Origin: Solirhodobacter olei
Lineage (GTDB): Bacteria > Pseudomonadota > Alphaproteobacteria > Rhodobacterales > Rhodobacteraceae
Reading direction: 5' to 3'
NCBI RefSeq assembly: GCF_004010155.1
Contig: NZ_RRYH01000024.1
Location: 1-64,000 of the forward strand
Length of the DNA stretch: 64,000 nucleotides
Below are positions 18,218 through 26,857 of this stretch, piece after piece. Within the stretch, counting starts at the first letter, position 1; every line of letters begins with the position of its first letter. The notes beneath the pieces are model-generated. The model made no database searches. It was not told the origin of the DNA and saw nothing but the letters and a program-made list of their open reading frames with translations. The position numbers and the translations under genes were made by a program.

Positions 18218-18618
18218 CGACCCCGCACGAGATCCTTCACCCCAGCCACTGGAAGCGGACGCCGGGCTATTCGAACGGCATCGCGGCCTCGGGCCGCATG
18301 GTCTTCACTGGGGGCATCATCGGCTGGAACGCAGCGCAGGAGTTCGAGAGCGACGACTTCACCGCACAGGCCCGGCAATGCCTGGAAAACATACTGGCGG
18401 TTCTCGCCGAGGCCGGGGCGCGGCCGGAGCATCTGGTGCGGCTAACCTGGTATGTCACCTCCAAGGCCGAGTACCTCGCCAGCCTCAAGGGGCTTGGAGA
18501 GGCCTACAAGGCGACGATCGGCCGCCACTATCCGGCGATGGCCCTGCTTCAGGTCGCAGGCCTGGTCGAGGACCGCGCCAAGCTGGAGATCGAGGCCACG
18601 GCCGTGATCCCGGCCTGA
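18214..18618 (+). CDS. RidA/YjgF/UK114 family protein lacking the deaminase arginine
   Basis: 134 aa. Family landmarks are present: GYSNGIAASGRMVFTGG, a middle helix of QARQCLENILAVLAEAG type, and C-terminal KLEIEATAVIP. The E. coli RidA catalytic Arg105 in PARSCVEVAR aligns with Met in PAMALLQVAG, so canonical 2-aminoacrylate deaminase activity is not expected. Rid subfamilies without the Arg exist. The pathway intermediate of this operon is itself an enamine, making a dedicated enamine/imine hydrolysis or ligand-binding role attractive; that is inference. Confidence 0.88.
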   Translation: MTTPHEILHPSHWKRTPGYSNGIAASGRMVFTGGIIGWNAAQEFESDDFTAQARQCLENILAVLAEAGARPEHLVRLTWYVTSKAEYLASLKGLGEAYKATIGRHYPAMALLQVAGLVEDRAKLEIEATAVIPA

Positions 18619-18671
18619 AACCGAAAGATCAGAACGACGCGGCCGAATGACCGCGCAATGGGGAGATGAAG

Positions 18672-20291
18672 ATGCAGCTCGGACCGACCGGACACAGCGA
18701 CAGCTTCTGCCGGGACAACCTTCCGCCGATGGAGCTTTGGCCGGAGATCGACCTCACCGGGTTCGACTATCCGGACTGGCTCAACGCCGGGGTAGAGCTG
18801 ACGGACGCGATGGTGGCGAAGGGCTTCGGCGACAATGTCGCCCTGATCGGCAATGGCCGGATCCGCACCTACAAGGAACTCGCCGACTGGTCGAACCGCA
18901 TCGCCCATGCGCTGATCGAGGATTACGGTGTAAAACCGGGCAACCGGGTTCTGATACGATCCGCCAACAACCCGGCGATGGTGGCCTGCTGGCTTGCCGT
19001 GATGAAGGCGGGCGCGGTCGCGGTGAACACCATGCCGCTTCTGCGCGCGGGCGAGCTGAAAAAGATAGTCGAGAAGGCGCAGGTGAGCCATGCGCTCTGC
19101 GACACGCGACTTATGGAGGAGCTGGTCACCGCCGACAAGAACAGCACGGTCCTCGACCGCATGATCTCCTTCGACGGCACCGCCAACCATGATGCCGAAC
19201 TCGACCGGATCGCGCTCTCGAAACCCGTGCGCTTCGACCCGGTGAAGACCGGGCGGGACGACGTGGCGCTTCTCGCCTTCACCTCCGGCACAACCGGCGA
19301 TCCGAAGGCGACAATGCATTTCCACCGCGACCTGCTGATCATCGCAGATGGCTATGCCAGGGAAGTTCTCGGTGTGGTGCCTGAGGATGTCTTCGTAGGC
19401 TCCCCGCCGCTGGCCTTCACCTTCGGTCTCGGCGGACTCGCCGTCTTCCCGCTGCGCTTCGGCGCCTCGGCGGCGCTGCTGGAAAACGCCTCGCCTCCGA
19501 ACCTGATCGAGATCATCCAGAAGCATCGTGCCACGATCTGCTTCACCGCCCCAACCGCGTACCGGGTGATGCTGCGCGCGATGGAGGAAGGCGCGGACCT
19601 CTCCAGTCTCCGTGCCGCCGTCTCGGCCGGCGAGACGCTGCCGGCGCCGATCTACGAGGAGTGGATGGAAAAGACGGGCAAGCCGATGCTTGACGGAATC
19701 GGCGCGACGGAGATGCTGCATATCTTCATCACCAACCGCTTCAGCGACAGCCATCCGGCCTGCACCGGGCGGCCCGTCTCGGGCTACACGGCGCAGATCG
19801 TCGACCGCGCAGGCAATCCGGTGCCGGTGGGCGAGATCGGCCGCCTCGCCGTGCGCGGACCGCTTGGTTGCCGCTACCTCGGCGCGCCGGAGAAGCAGGC
19901 GGAATACGTGCAGAACGGCTGGAACCTGACGGGCGACAGCTTTCGGCAGGACGAGGCCGGCTATTTCCACTTCGCCGCCCGGACCGACGGAATGATCGTC
20001 AGCGCCGGCTACAATATCGCCGGACCCGAGGTGGAAGCGGCGCTGCTTTCCCATGCCGCCGTCGTGGAATGCGCGGTGATTGGGGCGCCCGATCCGGACC
20101 GCGGCGAGATCGTGGAAGCGCATGTTGTTCTGGCGGCAGAGGCCGAAGCCGGGCCGCTGCTCGTCACACTCCTGCAGGATCACGTCAAATCGGTGATCGC
20201 GCCCTACAAGTACCCCCGCTCCATCGTCTTCCGCGCAGCCCTGCCGAAGACCGAAAGCGGCAAGATCCAGCGTTTCCGGCTGCGCGACTGA
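18672..20291 (+). CDS. AMP-forming aryl-CoA ligase, probably 2-aminobenzoate-CoA ligase
   Basis: 539 aa ANL-superfamily enzyme. AMP-binding P-loop TSGTTGDPKATMHFH, DGIGATEMLHIFIT (A5), LTGDSFRQDEAGYFHF and SAGYNIAGPEVEAAL (A7/A8), and the C-terminal catalytic Lys in KTESGKIQRFRL. The benzoate/2-aminobenzoate-CoA ligase subgroup is supported by sequence feel and strongly by context: it would make the substrate of the first enzyme of the operon. The second of two ATGs (18672) has GGGAG 6 nt upstream; ATG 18666 abuts it. Confidence 0.9.
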   Translation: MQLGPTGHSDSFCRDNLPPMELWPEIDLTGFDYPDWLNAGVELTDAMVAKGFGDNVALIGNGRIRTYKELADWSNRIAHALIEDYGVKPGNRVLIRSANNPAMVACWLAVMKAGAVAVNTMPLLRAGELKKIVEKAQVSHALCDTRLMEELVTADKNSTVLDRMISFDGTANHDAELDRIALSKPVRFDPVKTGRDDVALLAFTSGTTGDPKATMHFHRDLLIIADGYAREVLGVVPEDVFVGSPPLAFTFGLGGLAVFPLRFGASAALLENASPPNLIEIIQKHRATICFTAPTAYRVMLRAMEEGADLSSLRAAVSAGETLPAPIYEEWMEKTGKPMLDGIGATEMLHIFITNRFSDSHPACTGRPVSGYTAQIVDRAGNPVPVGEIGRLAVRGPLGCRYLGAPEKQAEYVQNGWNLTGDSFRQDEAGYFHFAARTDGMIVSAGYNIAGPEVEAALLSHAAVVECAVIGAPDPDRGEIVEAHVVLAAEAEAGPLLVTLLQDHVKSVIAPYKYPRSIVFRAALPKTESGKIQRFRLRD

Positions 20292-20303
20292 CGCCCCGCC
20301 GCC

Positions 20304-21278
20304 TCAGCGGTGAAGCTTGTAGAGCCAGTTGAGGCCGAGCCGCAGCGGCAGGCTGGTGCGGATCGCCCGCGCGGTCGTCGGGTTGACATATTCGCGGTGG
20401 AAGAACAGCCGGATCGAGGTGTAGCCCGCCTCCGGCAGGCAGCCCACCACCTCCATGCCTTCCTTGTCCAGGAGGCCCACGCGGTAGCTGCGCGTGTTCT
20501 TCCAGCCCCGGTATTCGAGCCGGTGGAAGCGCTCGCGGCGGAACCGGCCCTTTCCCTTGCCCGCGTCCGAGACAAGCTCCGGGATCAGAATGGTGTCGCC
20601 GAGCATCGGAGTGCCGAGGAAGAACACGTTCAGGGTGGACCCGCGCTTCACGATCTGGCGCGGCAGGAACGCGTTGGGAAAGCTCGGCAGTTCGAAGAGC
20701 GGCGCGAGGCTGAAACGGCCCTGGCTCAGGCCCAGTGTCATGGCCTGGAACAGGCTGCGACGAAGCCGCCGGCCAAGATCGCGCGCAATCACGCCATAGG
20801 CGTTCTGACGCAGGTCGCGAAAATCGGCACGGTCAAGGTCGCTCGCCTGGCAGTCCCCGATCGCGGTCGCGGCGAGGATGGCCGGCTGGGGCGCCTGACT
20901 GCCGGCGCCGGGAGCGACGCGGCCACGCGCGCTCGGACCCGGTCTGGGCCCGGCCTTCGCCTTCGGTGGTTCCGTCCGCGCCGGGCGCGGCTGCGCCGAA
21001 GGCCGGGCCGAGGCGCGCGGAGCGGTCTTGGGCTGCGTCTTCGCGGCCGCCTTGGCGGCCGGGCGCGGAGATCCCTTCGGCATCGCGCTGGCCGAGGCGC
21101 GCAGTTTGCGGATCTGGTCATAGGCCGCGTTGATCCGCGCGACATGGGCCATCTTGGTGTCGCGCTCCATTCCCGAAAACCGATCGGGGTGGTGCCGGCG
21201 CACCGCCGACTTCCAGGCCCGTTCGACCTGGTCGAAGGGCGCATCTTCGGAAACGGACAGGACACCGTAGGGGTTCAT
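20304..21278 (-). CDS. J-domain protein with long basic linker and uncharacterised C-terminal domain
   Basis: 324 aa. An N-terminal J domain (about 3-64) with HPD at 30-32 would recruit DnaK. It is followed by a roughly 75-residue Ala/Pro/Lys/Arg-rich disordered linker (about 70-145) and a globular C-terminal domain of about 175 aa that was not recognised (FELPSFPNAFLPRQIVKRG, FRRERFHRLEYRGWKNTR). No Gly/Phe or zinc-finger region, so it is not DnaJ proper. The ATG at 21278 begins the J domain directly. It converges with the ligase gene with 12 bp between stops. Confidence 0.8.
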   Translation of the reverse strand: MNPYGVLSVSEDAPFDQVERAWKSAVRRHHPDRFSGMERDTKMAHVARINAAYDQIRKLRASASAMPKGSPRPAAKAAAKTQPKTAPRASARPSAQPRPARTEPPKAKAGPRPGPSARGRVAPGAGSQAPQPAILAATAIGDCQASDLDRADFRDLRQNAYGVIARDLGRRLRRSLFQAMTLGLSQGRFSLAPLFELPSFPNAFLPRQIVKRGSTLNVFFLGTPMLGDTILIPELVSDAGKGKGRFRRERFHRLEYRGWKNTRSYRVGLLDKEGMEVVGCLPEAGYTSIRLFFHREYVNPTTARAIRTSLPLRLGLNWLYKLHR

Positions 21279-21545
21279 GAGACCGACGCTCCGCGCAACT
21301 GCTCTGGTTCGACTTGAGGAATTTAGCGGACCAAATTGTGTCACAATAGTGCCGTAACATGGCTTTTTCGCGGCACCCGCCACGACTTCGCCGCAAAGAC
21401 GGGGCACGCGCCACATTGTTGACCAAACAGCGCCGCTGCGCAGCAGCGGTAGTGGGCCGGGCCGCACGGACTCGGCCAAACGCCCCACCCCCACCGCCAG
21501 GGACGGACGGTGAGTCGCGGCGGGTTCAGTCGGGGGTATGGCGGA

Positions 21546-22487
21546 TCAGGGGGCCGTGATCCTGGCGCGCAGCGGGGCCGTCTCCGCCCGCACGATCGTG
21601 TGGTAGAGCGCGTCGGCCATCTGCTGGCCGGTGCGGCTGCCAAGCTTCTGCGGCTCCATCATGTCGACGCGCAGGCTGAACGGCGTGCCCCCTTCCGGGG
21701 CGAGTTGGACGGCGGCGAGGTCGGCGTTGATCGCACCCTCGATCGCCTCGCGGTCGTCGTCGCCGAGCTCGGCCGCGTCCGCCACGATGACGAAGACGCC
21801 GTAGCCCGCGTAGGAAATGAACGGATGCGGCAGCTTCACATGGGCAAGGATTGCCTTGGCCGTGATCGTCAGGATTCGGCTGAAATCCTCCAGCGCGCAG
21901 CGCAGATGCAGGCTCGCGGCGTCGGGCACGCGGAAGGCCACGGCGGCAAGGTCCGTCGCCTCGGACCGGGAGAGCTGCAGCAGGTAGTTCTCCATCGCCG
22001 TGAGCTTCAGCGAACGGCGCACCCCCTCGATCTTCACCGGGTCGGAGAAAGCCGCCTGAGTCGTGGCCGGCTGCTCCACCACCGCGGCCTTCTTGCCGCC
22101 GGCGGGCTTTTTGCCCAGGTCGCGGGCGAACTGGCGCGCGCGGGAGATCAGTTCGGGCAGGTCGATCGGCTTGCTCATGTAGTCGGATGCCCCCGCGAGG
22201 AAGGCGTTCTCGACATCCTCCTTCTCCGAGGTGGCGGTGATCATCAGGATGGCGGTATCGCGATATTCCGGCAGCCGGCGGATCCAGCGGCAGAGGTAAT
22301 CGCCCTCGATCTCCGGCATCCGCATGTCGATGAAACAGCAATCGAAGGGCGGATGCGCATCGACGATCGTCTGCGCCGCCTCCGGCGCAGAGGTTACCGC
22401 AGTGATGTCCTTGAACCCAGCCGAGGCCAGAACGGCCGTCAACAGCGAGAGGAACGTCGGATCATCATCGACGGCAAGGATCTTCAT
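21546..22487 (-). CDS. Response regulator: receiver domain plus possible degenerate GGDEF output
   Basis: 313 aa. Residues 1-120 are a CheY-like receiver with acidic pocket D7-D9, phospho-acceptor D54, T84 and K106. A short Lys/Ala linker follows. The last roughly 155 residues resemble a GGDEF domain in strand/helix pattern; the motif position reads YAGYGVF instead of RYGGDEF, so it could not be a working diguanylate cyclase. This domain call is inference. A 256-bp gap separates it from the ATP-grasp gene upstream; no sensor kinase is near. Confidence 0.8.
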   Translation of the reverse strand: MKILAVDDDPTFLSLLTAVLASAGFKDITAVTSAPEAAQTIVDAHPPFDCCFIDMRMPEIEGDYLCRWIRRLPEYRDTAILMITATSEKEDVENAFLAGASDYMSKPIDLPELISRARQFARDLGKKPAGGKKAAVVEQPATTQAAFSDPVKIEGVRRSLKLTAMENYLLQLSRSEATDLAAVAFRVPDAASLHLRCALEDFSRILTITAKAILAHVKLPHPFISYAGYGVFVIVADAAELGDDDREAIEGAINADLAAVQLAPEGGTPFSLRVDMMEPQKLGSRTGQQMADALYHTIVRAETAPLRARITAP

Positions 22488-22743
22488 TAGTCGTCTTCTC
22501 CAGCGAACCCCGTACGGGGCCTTCTTCTCATTGGCCTCAGCGGCACGTCGGGCGCTTAGACCGTTTTCTGCGCCACCTCACGCGCGTCTGACACAAAACC
22601 CGCCGATCTCAAAGCCGATGCACCCATCCCCGGGCACCTATCGCTCCTGGCTGACTCGGGCTCGGACAGCCCCGACCAGCCAATACCGCCCGGCGACATC
22701 CCCACCTCGGCCAGGCGCGGCCGTCCCATGAATTTCCCCCTGT

Positions 22744-24015
22744 CTAGGCGCCGCCACCTGATGCTTGCGATGAATCTGCCACCGCCAGCGCCTGGAAAGC
22801 CGCGAAGAGTCGGGCCATCGGCCTACACTTGTAAGAAAACAACTCTCTGTCGTCCATGTCATGCACAATCATCGCCGTATCCGCCTCGAACACCAGAAGT
22901 CTGCCATCCGCAAGCTCGGCACAGTCGATACCCCAGTAATCAAGGCCAATGCGCTCCTGCATCGCGGCCAGCGCCCCGGCGTGGCGGCGGGCGAAGCCCG
23001 TATCGAAATCCTCGAACCAGGCGGCCTCCACCGCGCGGCGCCCGGCATGCGTCAGCATGCCCGAGGACAGGTAGTGAACGATCCAATCTTCCGACTGGGC
23101 GAGGTGGACCGGATAGGGTCTGCCGTCGACCAGCACTACCCGTGACTTCGTGAAAAGACCGTTGCGATCTCGATAGTCGATAAAGGGCGCGGCAAAAAAT
23201 GCCTGATCCGGGCATTCCGCAAGGGCATCAGCCAGGGCCCCCGGCCCAGAAAGCCGCCGCATCCCGGCCCCGGCATGGCCACCGGCCGGGCGCAGAACGA
23301 GCGGCCAGCGCAAACCTGCGCCAAGGTCGGAGAGCGGCGCACCATGTGCCACGCGCGCCAGCGCCGGCCGCTCGGCCCGGACAGTCGAGGGGCACAGGAC
23401 CCCCTCGATATCGGCGAACATCGCCGCCACCCCGTCCCGCGTCAGCGCCGCGATCCGCTCCGGCCGGCCGTTCAGGATGCGGTCGGGGTAAGCCCGCGCG
23501 AGCGTCTCGAACCGCGCCAGAAGCGGGCGGTGCCCGGTCGCCTCGCCCACTGCGAGAAGCGCCGCGTCATGCGCAGGAAGCGCCGGCAATTCGGTATCGG
23601 CCGCGTCGAGGTAGACCTGCCAGAGCACCGCGTCGGAGCCCGAGAGCAGGAAATCCACCGGCGTATTGGCCATGAATCCGCCCGGCGCCATGAAGGCGAG
23701 AATCCGCGGCCCGGTGCCATCGCCGTGGACCGTGGCAAAGCTGCGCCGGATCGCCAGCGCGTCGCGCTGCACCTGGTCGCCATCTGCCGCCTGCCCCCGA
23801 CTGTAGAGGATCGAGGCCAGATCCATCAGCGCGCCGGCATCCCGCTCGCAGGCCTCCAGCCGGGCGAGAACCTGGTCGCTCTCCGCCCTGAGGTCCGAAT
23901 GCTCGAAGGCGCGCCGCGCGATTGCGGCGACACCGATCGTGCGCGCCGCGGCCGGGATCCCGGCCGGGGCTGAGGCCTCGCCCGCGGCCTGGGTGTTTTG
24001 AACCGTCTCAAGCAC
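22744..24015 (-). CDS. TPR/ATP-grasp domain protein of unknown function, overlapping fliI
   Basis: 423 aa. The N-terminal third is helical and TPR-like (EACERDAGALMDLASILYSR). The C-terminal half has RimK-type ATP-grasp features: WPLVLRPAGGHAGAG (phosphate/adenine lysine-arginine region), FFAAPFIDYRDRNG, and the metal-binding end GLDYWGIDCAELADG plus LLVFEAD. No substrate is evident; relatives join carboxylates to amines. It starts within the last 8 bp of fliI, so it is translationally coupled to a flagellar ATPase, which hints at a flagellum-related or secreted-protein modification role. That link is inference. Confidence 0.75.
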   Translation of the reverse strand: MLETVQNTQAAGEASAPAGIPAAARTIGVAAIARRAFEHSDLRAESDQVLARLEACERDAGALMDLASILYSRGQAADGDQVQRDALAIRRSFATVHGDGTGPRILAFMAPGGFMANTPVDFLLSGSDAVLWQVYLDAADTELPALPAHDAALLAVGEATGHRPLLARFETLARAYPDRILNGRPERIAALTRDGVAAMFADIEGVLCPSTVRAERPALARVAHGAPLSDLGAGLRWPLVLRPAGGHAGAGMRRLSGPGALADALAECPDQAFFAAPFIDYRDRNGLFTKSRVVLVDGRPYPVHLAQSEDWIVHYLSSGMLTHAGRRAVEAAWFEDFDTGFARRHAGALAAMQERIGLDYWGIDCAELADGRLLVFEADTAMIVHDMDDRELFSYKCRPMARLFAAFQALAVADSSQASGGGA

Positions 24016-25366
24016 GCTGGTTCCCTTCCGGAAGTTCGATGCCGGCCTCGGCCAGAAGCCTGGCCAGTTCAGCGAAGGCGCGGGCCGGCGGGGTCGCCTC
24101 GCCCTTGCGCTGCGACAGGAAGCGGGTGGCCGGGCCGAAGAAGCGGATCGCGGCGTCCACCTCCGGATCCGCCCCCGCGCGGTAGGCGCCGACGCGGATC
24201 AGATCCTCCATGTCGGCATATTTTCCCAGCGCCCGCCGCGCCGCCTGCATGATGCGGTACTCCTCCGGATGGTGGCAGTCCGGCAGCATCCGCGAGATGC
24301 TCTTCTGCACGTTCACCGCCGGGTAGCGGTCCTGCTCGGCGATACGGCGGTCAAGCACCACATGGCCGTCTAGGATGCCGCGCACGCTGTCGGCAATCGG
24401 GTCGTTCAGGTCGTCGCCATCGACCAGCACGGTATAAAGGCCAGTGATGTCGCCGGCGTCCTCGGTCCCCGGGCCGGCACGTTCCAGAAGGTGCGGCAAC
24501 TCCGAGAAGACCGTCGGCGGATAGCCCTTGGAGGTCGGCGGCTCGCCGCCCGACAGCCCGATTTCGCGCTGCGCCATTGCGAAGCGTGTGACGGAATCGA
24601 TCAGCAAAAGTACCTGTTTGCCCTGGTCGCGGAAATGCTCGGCAACCGCCGTCGCGGTCCAGGCCGCCTGACGGCGCATCAGCGGTGGCTCGTCGCCGGT
24701 CGCCACAACGACCACGGCGCGCGCCATCCCCTCGGGGCCGAGGTCGTCCTGGATGAAGTCCTGCACCTCGCGCCCACGCTCGCCGACAAGGCCGACCACG
24801 GCGACATCGGCATTGGTATGGCGCACCAGCATCGCCATCAGCGTCGATTTGCCGACGCCGGAGCCCGCGAAGATCCCCAGACGCTGACCGCGGCAGACCG
24901 GGGTGAAGATGTCCATGACCCGCACCTGGGTCTCCAGCTTCGCGCCCACCCGGCGGCGGTCGAGCGCGCGCGGCGGCGCGGCCCGGACCGTGCGGACATG
25001 CTCGCCCCTGCGGAACCCGGTGTCCTGCAGCGCCGGCCGGCCCAGCGCGTCCACCACCTGACCGATCCAGCTGTCGTCGGGATGGATCAGGTCCCCGTGC
25101 GGCTGCACCTCCACCCGGTCGCCGGCCGAGACGCCGTCCCAGCTCCCGAAGGGCAGGACGTGGGTTCCGTCGGCGCCGAAGCCCACCACCTCACCCAGGA
25201 CCGGCCCACGACGGCCATAGACGAGGCAGCGCTGCCCGATCCCCATGACCCGCTCCAGCCCCGAGACGGCGAGCGAGAGCCCGGTCACCGAACGGACACG
25301 GCCGACTATCCTTGCCCCGTCGACGGAAGCCGCCGCATGGGAGAGGTCGAGAAAGGCGGTATTCAC
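24008..25366 (-). CDS. fliI: Flagellar export ATPase FliI
   Basis: About 452 aa ATPase that energises the flagellar type III export apparatus. Walker A GIFAGSGVGKST lies near residue 165, Walker B LLLIDSVTRFAMAQRE later, with the SGGEPPTSKGYPPTVF and GDDLNDPIADSVRGILDGH segments typical of FliI. The frame opens at a TTG (25384), but GTG at 25366 has AGAGG 8 nt upstream and is preferred. Divergent from flgB; the 66-bp gap 25367-25432 must hold both promoters. Followed by the overlapping ATP-grasp gene. Confidence 0.95.
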   Translation of the reverse strand: MNTAFLDLSHAAASVDGARIVGRVRSVTGLSLAVSGLERVMGIGQRCLVYGRRGPVLGEVVGFGADGTHVLPFGSWDGVSAGDRVEVQPHGDLIHPDDSWIGQVVDALGRPALQDTGFRRGEHVRTVRAAPPRALDRRRVGAKLETQVRVMDIFTPVCRGQRLGIFAGSGVGKSTLMAMLVRHTNADVAVVGLVGERGREVQDFIQDDLGPEGMARAVVVVATGDEPPLMRRQAAWTATAVAEHFRDQGKQVLLLIDSVTRFAMAQREIGLSGGEPPTSKGYPPTVFSELPHLLERAGPGTEDAGDITGLYTVLVDGDDLNDPIADSVRGILDGHVVLDRRIAEQDRYPAVNVQKSISRMLPDCHHPEEYRIMQAARRALGKYADMEDLIRVGAYRAGADPEVDAAIRFFGPATRFLSQRKGEATPPARAFAELARLLAEAGIELPEGNQRA

Positions 25367-25432
25367 AAGAATAGCCTCTATCAATTCTTGTTCTGCATGC
25401 TATGTTAGCGAGGAATGCAAGGATAGGCAAAG

Positions 25433-25816
25433 ATGAAACTCGACTCTCTCTCGCTTTTCCGCTTCGCGTCCGACCGGATGCAGTGGCTCAGCGCGCGTCA
25501 GAAGACGATCTCTGAGAATATCGCCAATGCGAACACCCCGGGCTATCGGGCCAAAGACGTCTCGTCCTTCCAGAGCTACGTCGATTCGGTGAACCAGGCG
25601 CAGCAAGACGGCCAGAACGCCGCCCCGTTCGGCACCGACGTGCCGGTCTCGACGGTTGACGCGCCCGACAGCTGGTCGACGACCATCAGCGGCAACACGG
25701 TCGTGCTGGAGCAACAGACTGTGAAAGCCAGCCAGACCGCGGCGCAGTACCAGCTCGCCGCCAATCTCTACCGCAAGGCCAGCGACCTGCTGACCACAGC
25801 GGTCACCGGGCAATAA
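25433..25816 (+). CDS. flgB: Flagellar proximal rod protein FlgB
   Basis: 127 aa. The N-terminal rod-family motif ARQKTISENIANANTPGYRAKD is diagnostic, with the heptad-like C-terminal helix QTAAQYQLAANLYRKASDLL. Assembles the proximal rod after export through the type III apparatus. Start has GCAAGGATAGG upstream. First gene of the plus-strand flagellar operon. Confidence 0.95.
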   Translation: MKLDSLSLFRFASDRMQWLSARQKTISENIANANTPGYRAKDVSSFQSYVDSVNQAQQDGQNAAPFGTDVPVSTVDAPDSWSTTISGNTVVLEQQTVKASQTAAQYQLAANLYRKASDLLTTAVTGQ

Positions 25817-25836
25817 GTGGACACAGGAGGCAGCAC

Positions 25837-26247
25837 ATGGATCCCCTTACCGCCATAGGCAGCATCGCCGCGAGCGGCATGAAGGCGCAGGGCGAGCGGC
25901 TCCGCGTGGTATCGGAAAACGTCGCCAACGCGGATTCGACCGGCACCACCCCCGGGTCCGATCCCTATCGGCGAAAGACGATCTCGTTCGGCCAAATGGT
26001 CACGGATTCCGGCGGGGACGTCGGGGTGAAGGTGACTGACGTTGGCCAGGACATGAGCAATTTCCGCCTGAAATACGACCCGGGCAACCCGGCGGCCGAC
26101 AGTTCCGGCTACGTCAAGATGCCCAACGTCAACCCGATCATCGAGATGGCGAACATGCGCGAGGCGTCGCGCAGCTACCAGGCCAACGTGAACATGCTCG
26201 AGGCCGGCCAGAAGATGGAACAACAAATGATCGACCTGCTGAAATAG
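25837..26247 (+). CDS. flgC: Flagellar proximal rod protein FlgC
   Basis: 136 aa, normal FlgC length. N-terminal MKAQGERLRVVSENVANADS and C-terminal NPIIEMANMREASRSYQANV are signature segments; the SYQAN motif is typical of rod and hook proteins. An AGGAGG box precedes the ATG. Twenty bases after flgB. Confidence 0.96.
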   Translation: MDPLTAIGSIAASGMKAQGERLRVVSENVANADSTGTTPGSDPYRRKTISFGQMVTDSGGDVGVKVTDVGQDMSNFRLKYDPGNPAADSSGYVKMPNVNPIIEMANMREASRSYQANVNMLEAGQKMEQQMIDLLK

Positions 26248-26257
26248 GACCTGAGAC

Positions 26258-26575
26258 ATGGCGATTTCCCCCACCATCATGCCATCCGGCCTCATCCAGG
26301 GGGCCTACGGACGCGCCCAGGCGCTGACCGGCGGGCCGGACAGCCCCGCGGCCCCCGGCCAGAGCTTCGCCGACATGATCGGCCAGGCGACCGCAAACGC
26401 GGTCCACACCGTGCGCGAGGCCGATGCCACCATCCAGGCCGGGCTTCAGGGCAAGGTCGGCACCCAGCAGATCGTCGAGGCAACGATGGCGATGGAGAAC
26501 ACCGTCAAGATGACGGTCGCCGTGCGCAACAAGCTGGTCGATGCCTACCAGCAGATCATGCAGATGCAGATCTAG
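26258..26575 (+). CDS. fliE: Flagellar hook-basal body protein FliE
   Basis: 105 aa adaptor joining the MS ring to the rod. Recognised by SFADMIGQATANAVHTVREAD, the ATMAMENTVKMTVAVRNKLVDAYQQIMQMQI C-terminal helix pattern (cited in part), and position after flgC, the usual flgB-flgC-fliE order. Eleven bases after flgC. Confidence 0.93.
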   Translation: MAISPTIMPSGLIQGAYGRAQALTGGPDSPAAPGQSFADMIGQATANAVHTVREADATIQAGLQGKVGTQQIVEATMAMENTVKMTVAVRNKLVDAYQQIMQMQI

Positions 26576-26587
26576 GCGGCCGGCGGG

Positions 26588-26857
26588 ATGAGCCAGGCCG
26601 ATGTCTATACGATGCTGTCCGACACGATCTGGACCATCCTGATCGCATCTGGCCCGGTCATGGCATTGGCGCTGATCGTCGGCCTGGGCATCGCGGTGTT
26701 CCAGGCGCTGACCCAGATCCAGGAAATGACGCTGACCTTCGTGCCGAAGATCGTCGCCATCCTGATCGGGCTGACGCTCACCCTGCCCTTCATCTATGCC
26801 ACGCTGCACAAGCTCTCCAACCGGGTCTTCGACCTGATCATGCACGGGGGGATCTGA
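26588..26857 (+). CDS. fliQ: Flagellar export gate protein FliQ
   Basis: 89 aa with two transmembrane hairpin helices (about 14-36 and 50-72). FQALTQIQEMTLTFVPK is the family signature. It forms the FliP5Q4R1 export gate with FliP and FliR; fliP is not in this window and fliR lies three genes further on. The stop overlaps the next ATG (TGATG). Confidence 0.95.
   Translation: MSQADVYTMLSDTIWTILIASGPVMALALIVGLGIAVFQALTQIQEMTLTFVPKIVAILIGLTLTLPFIYATLHKLSNRVFDLIMHGGI

Noticed and set aside
18214-18618. Calling this gene ridA with 2-aminoacrylate deaminase function
   Set aside because: The catalytic Arg position is Met, so the canonical function is not supported.
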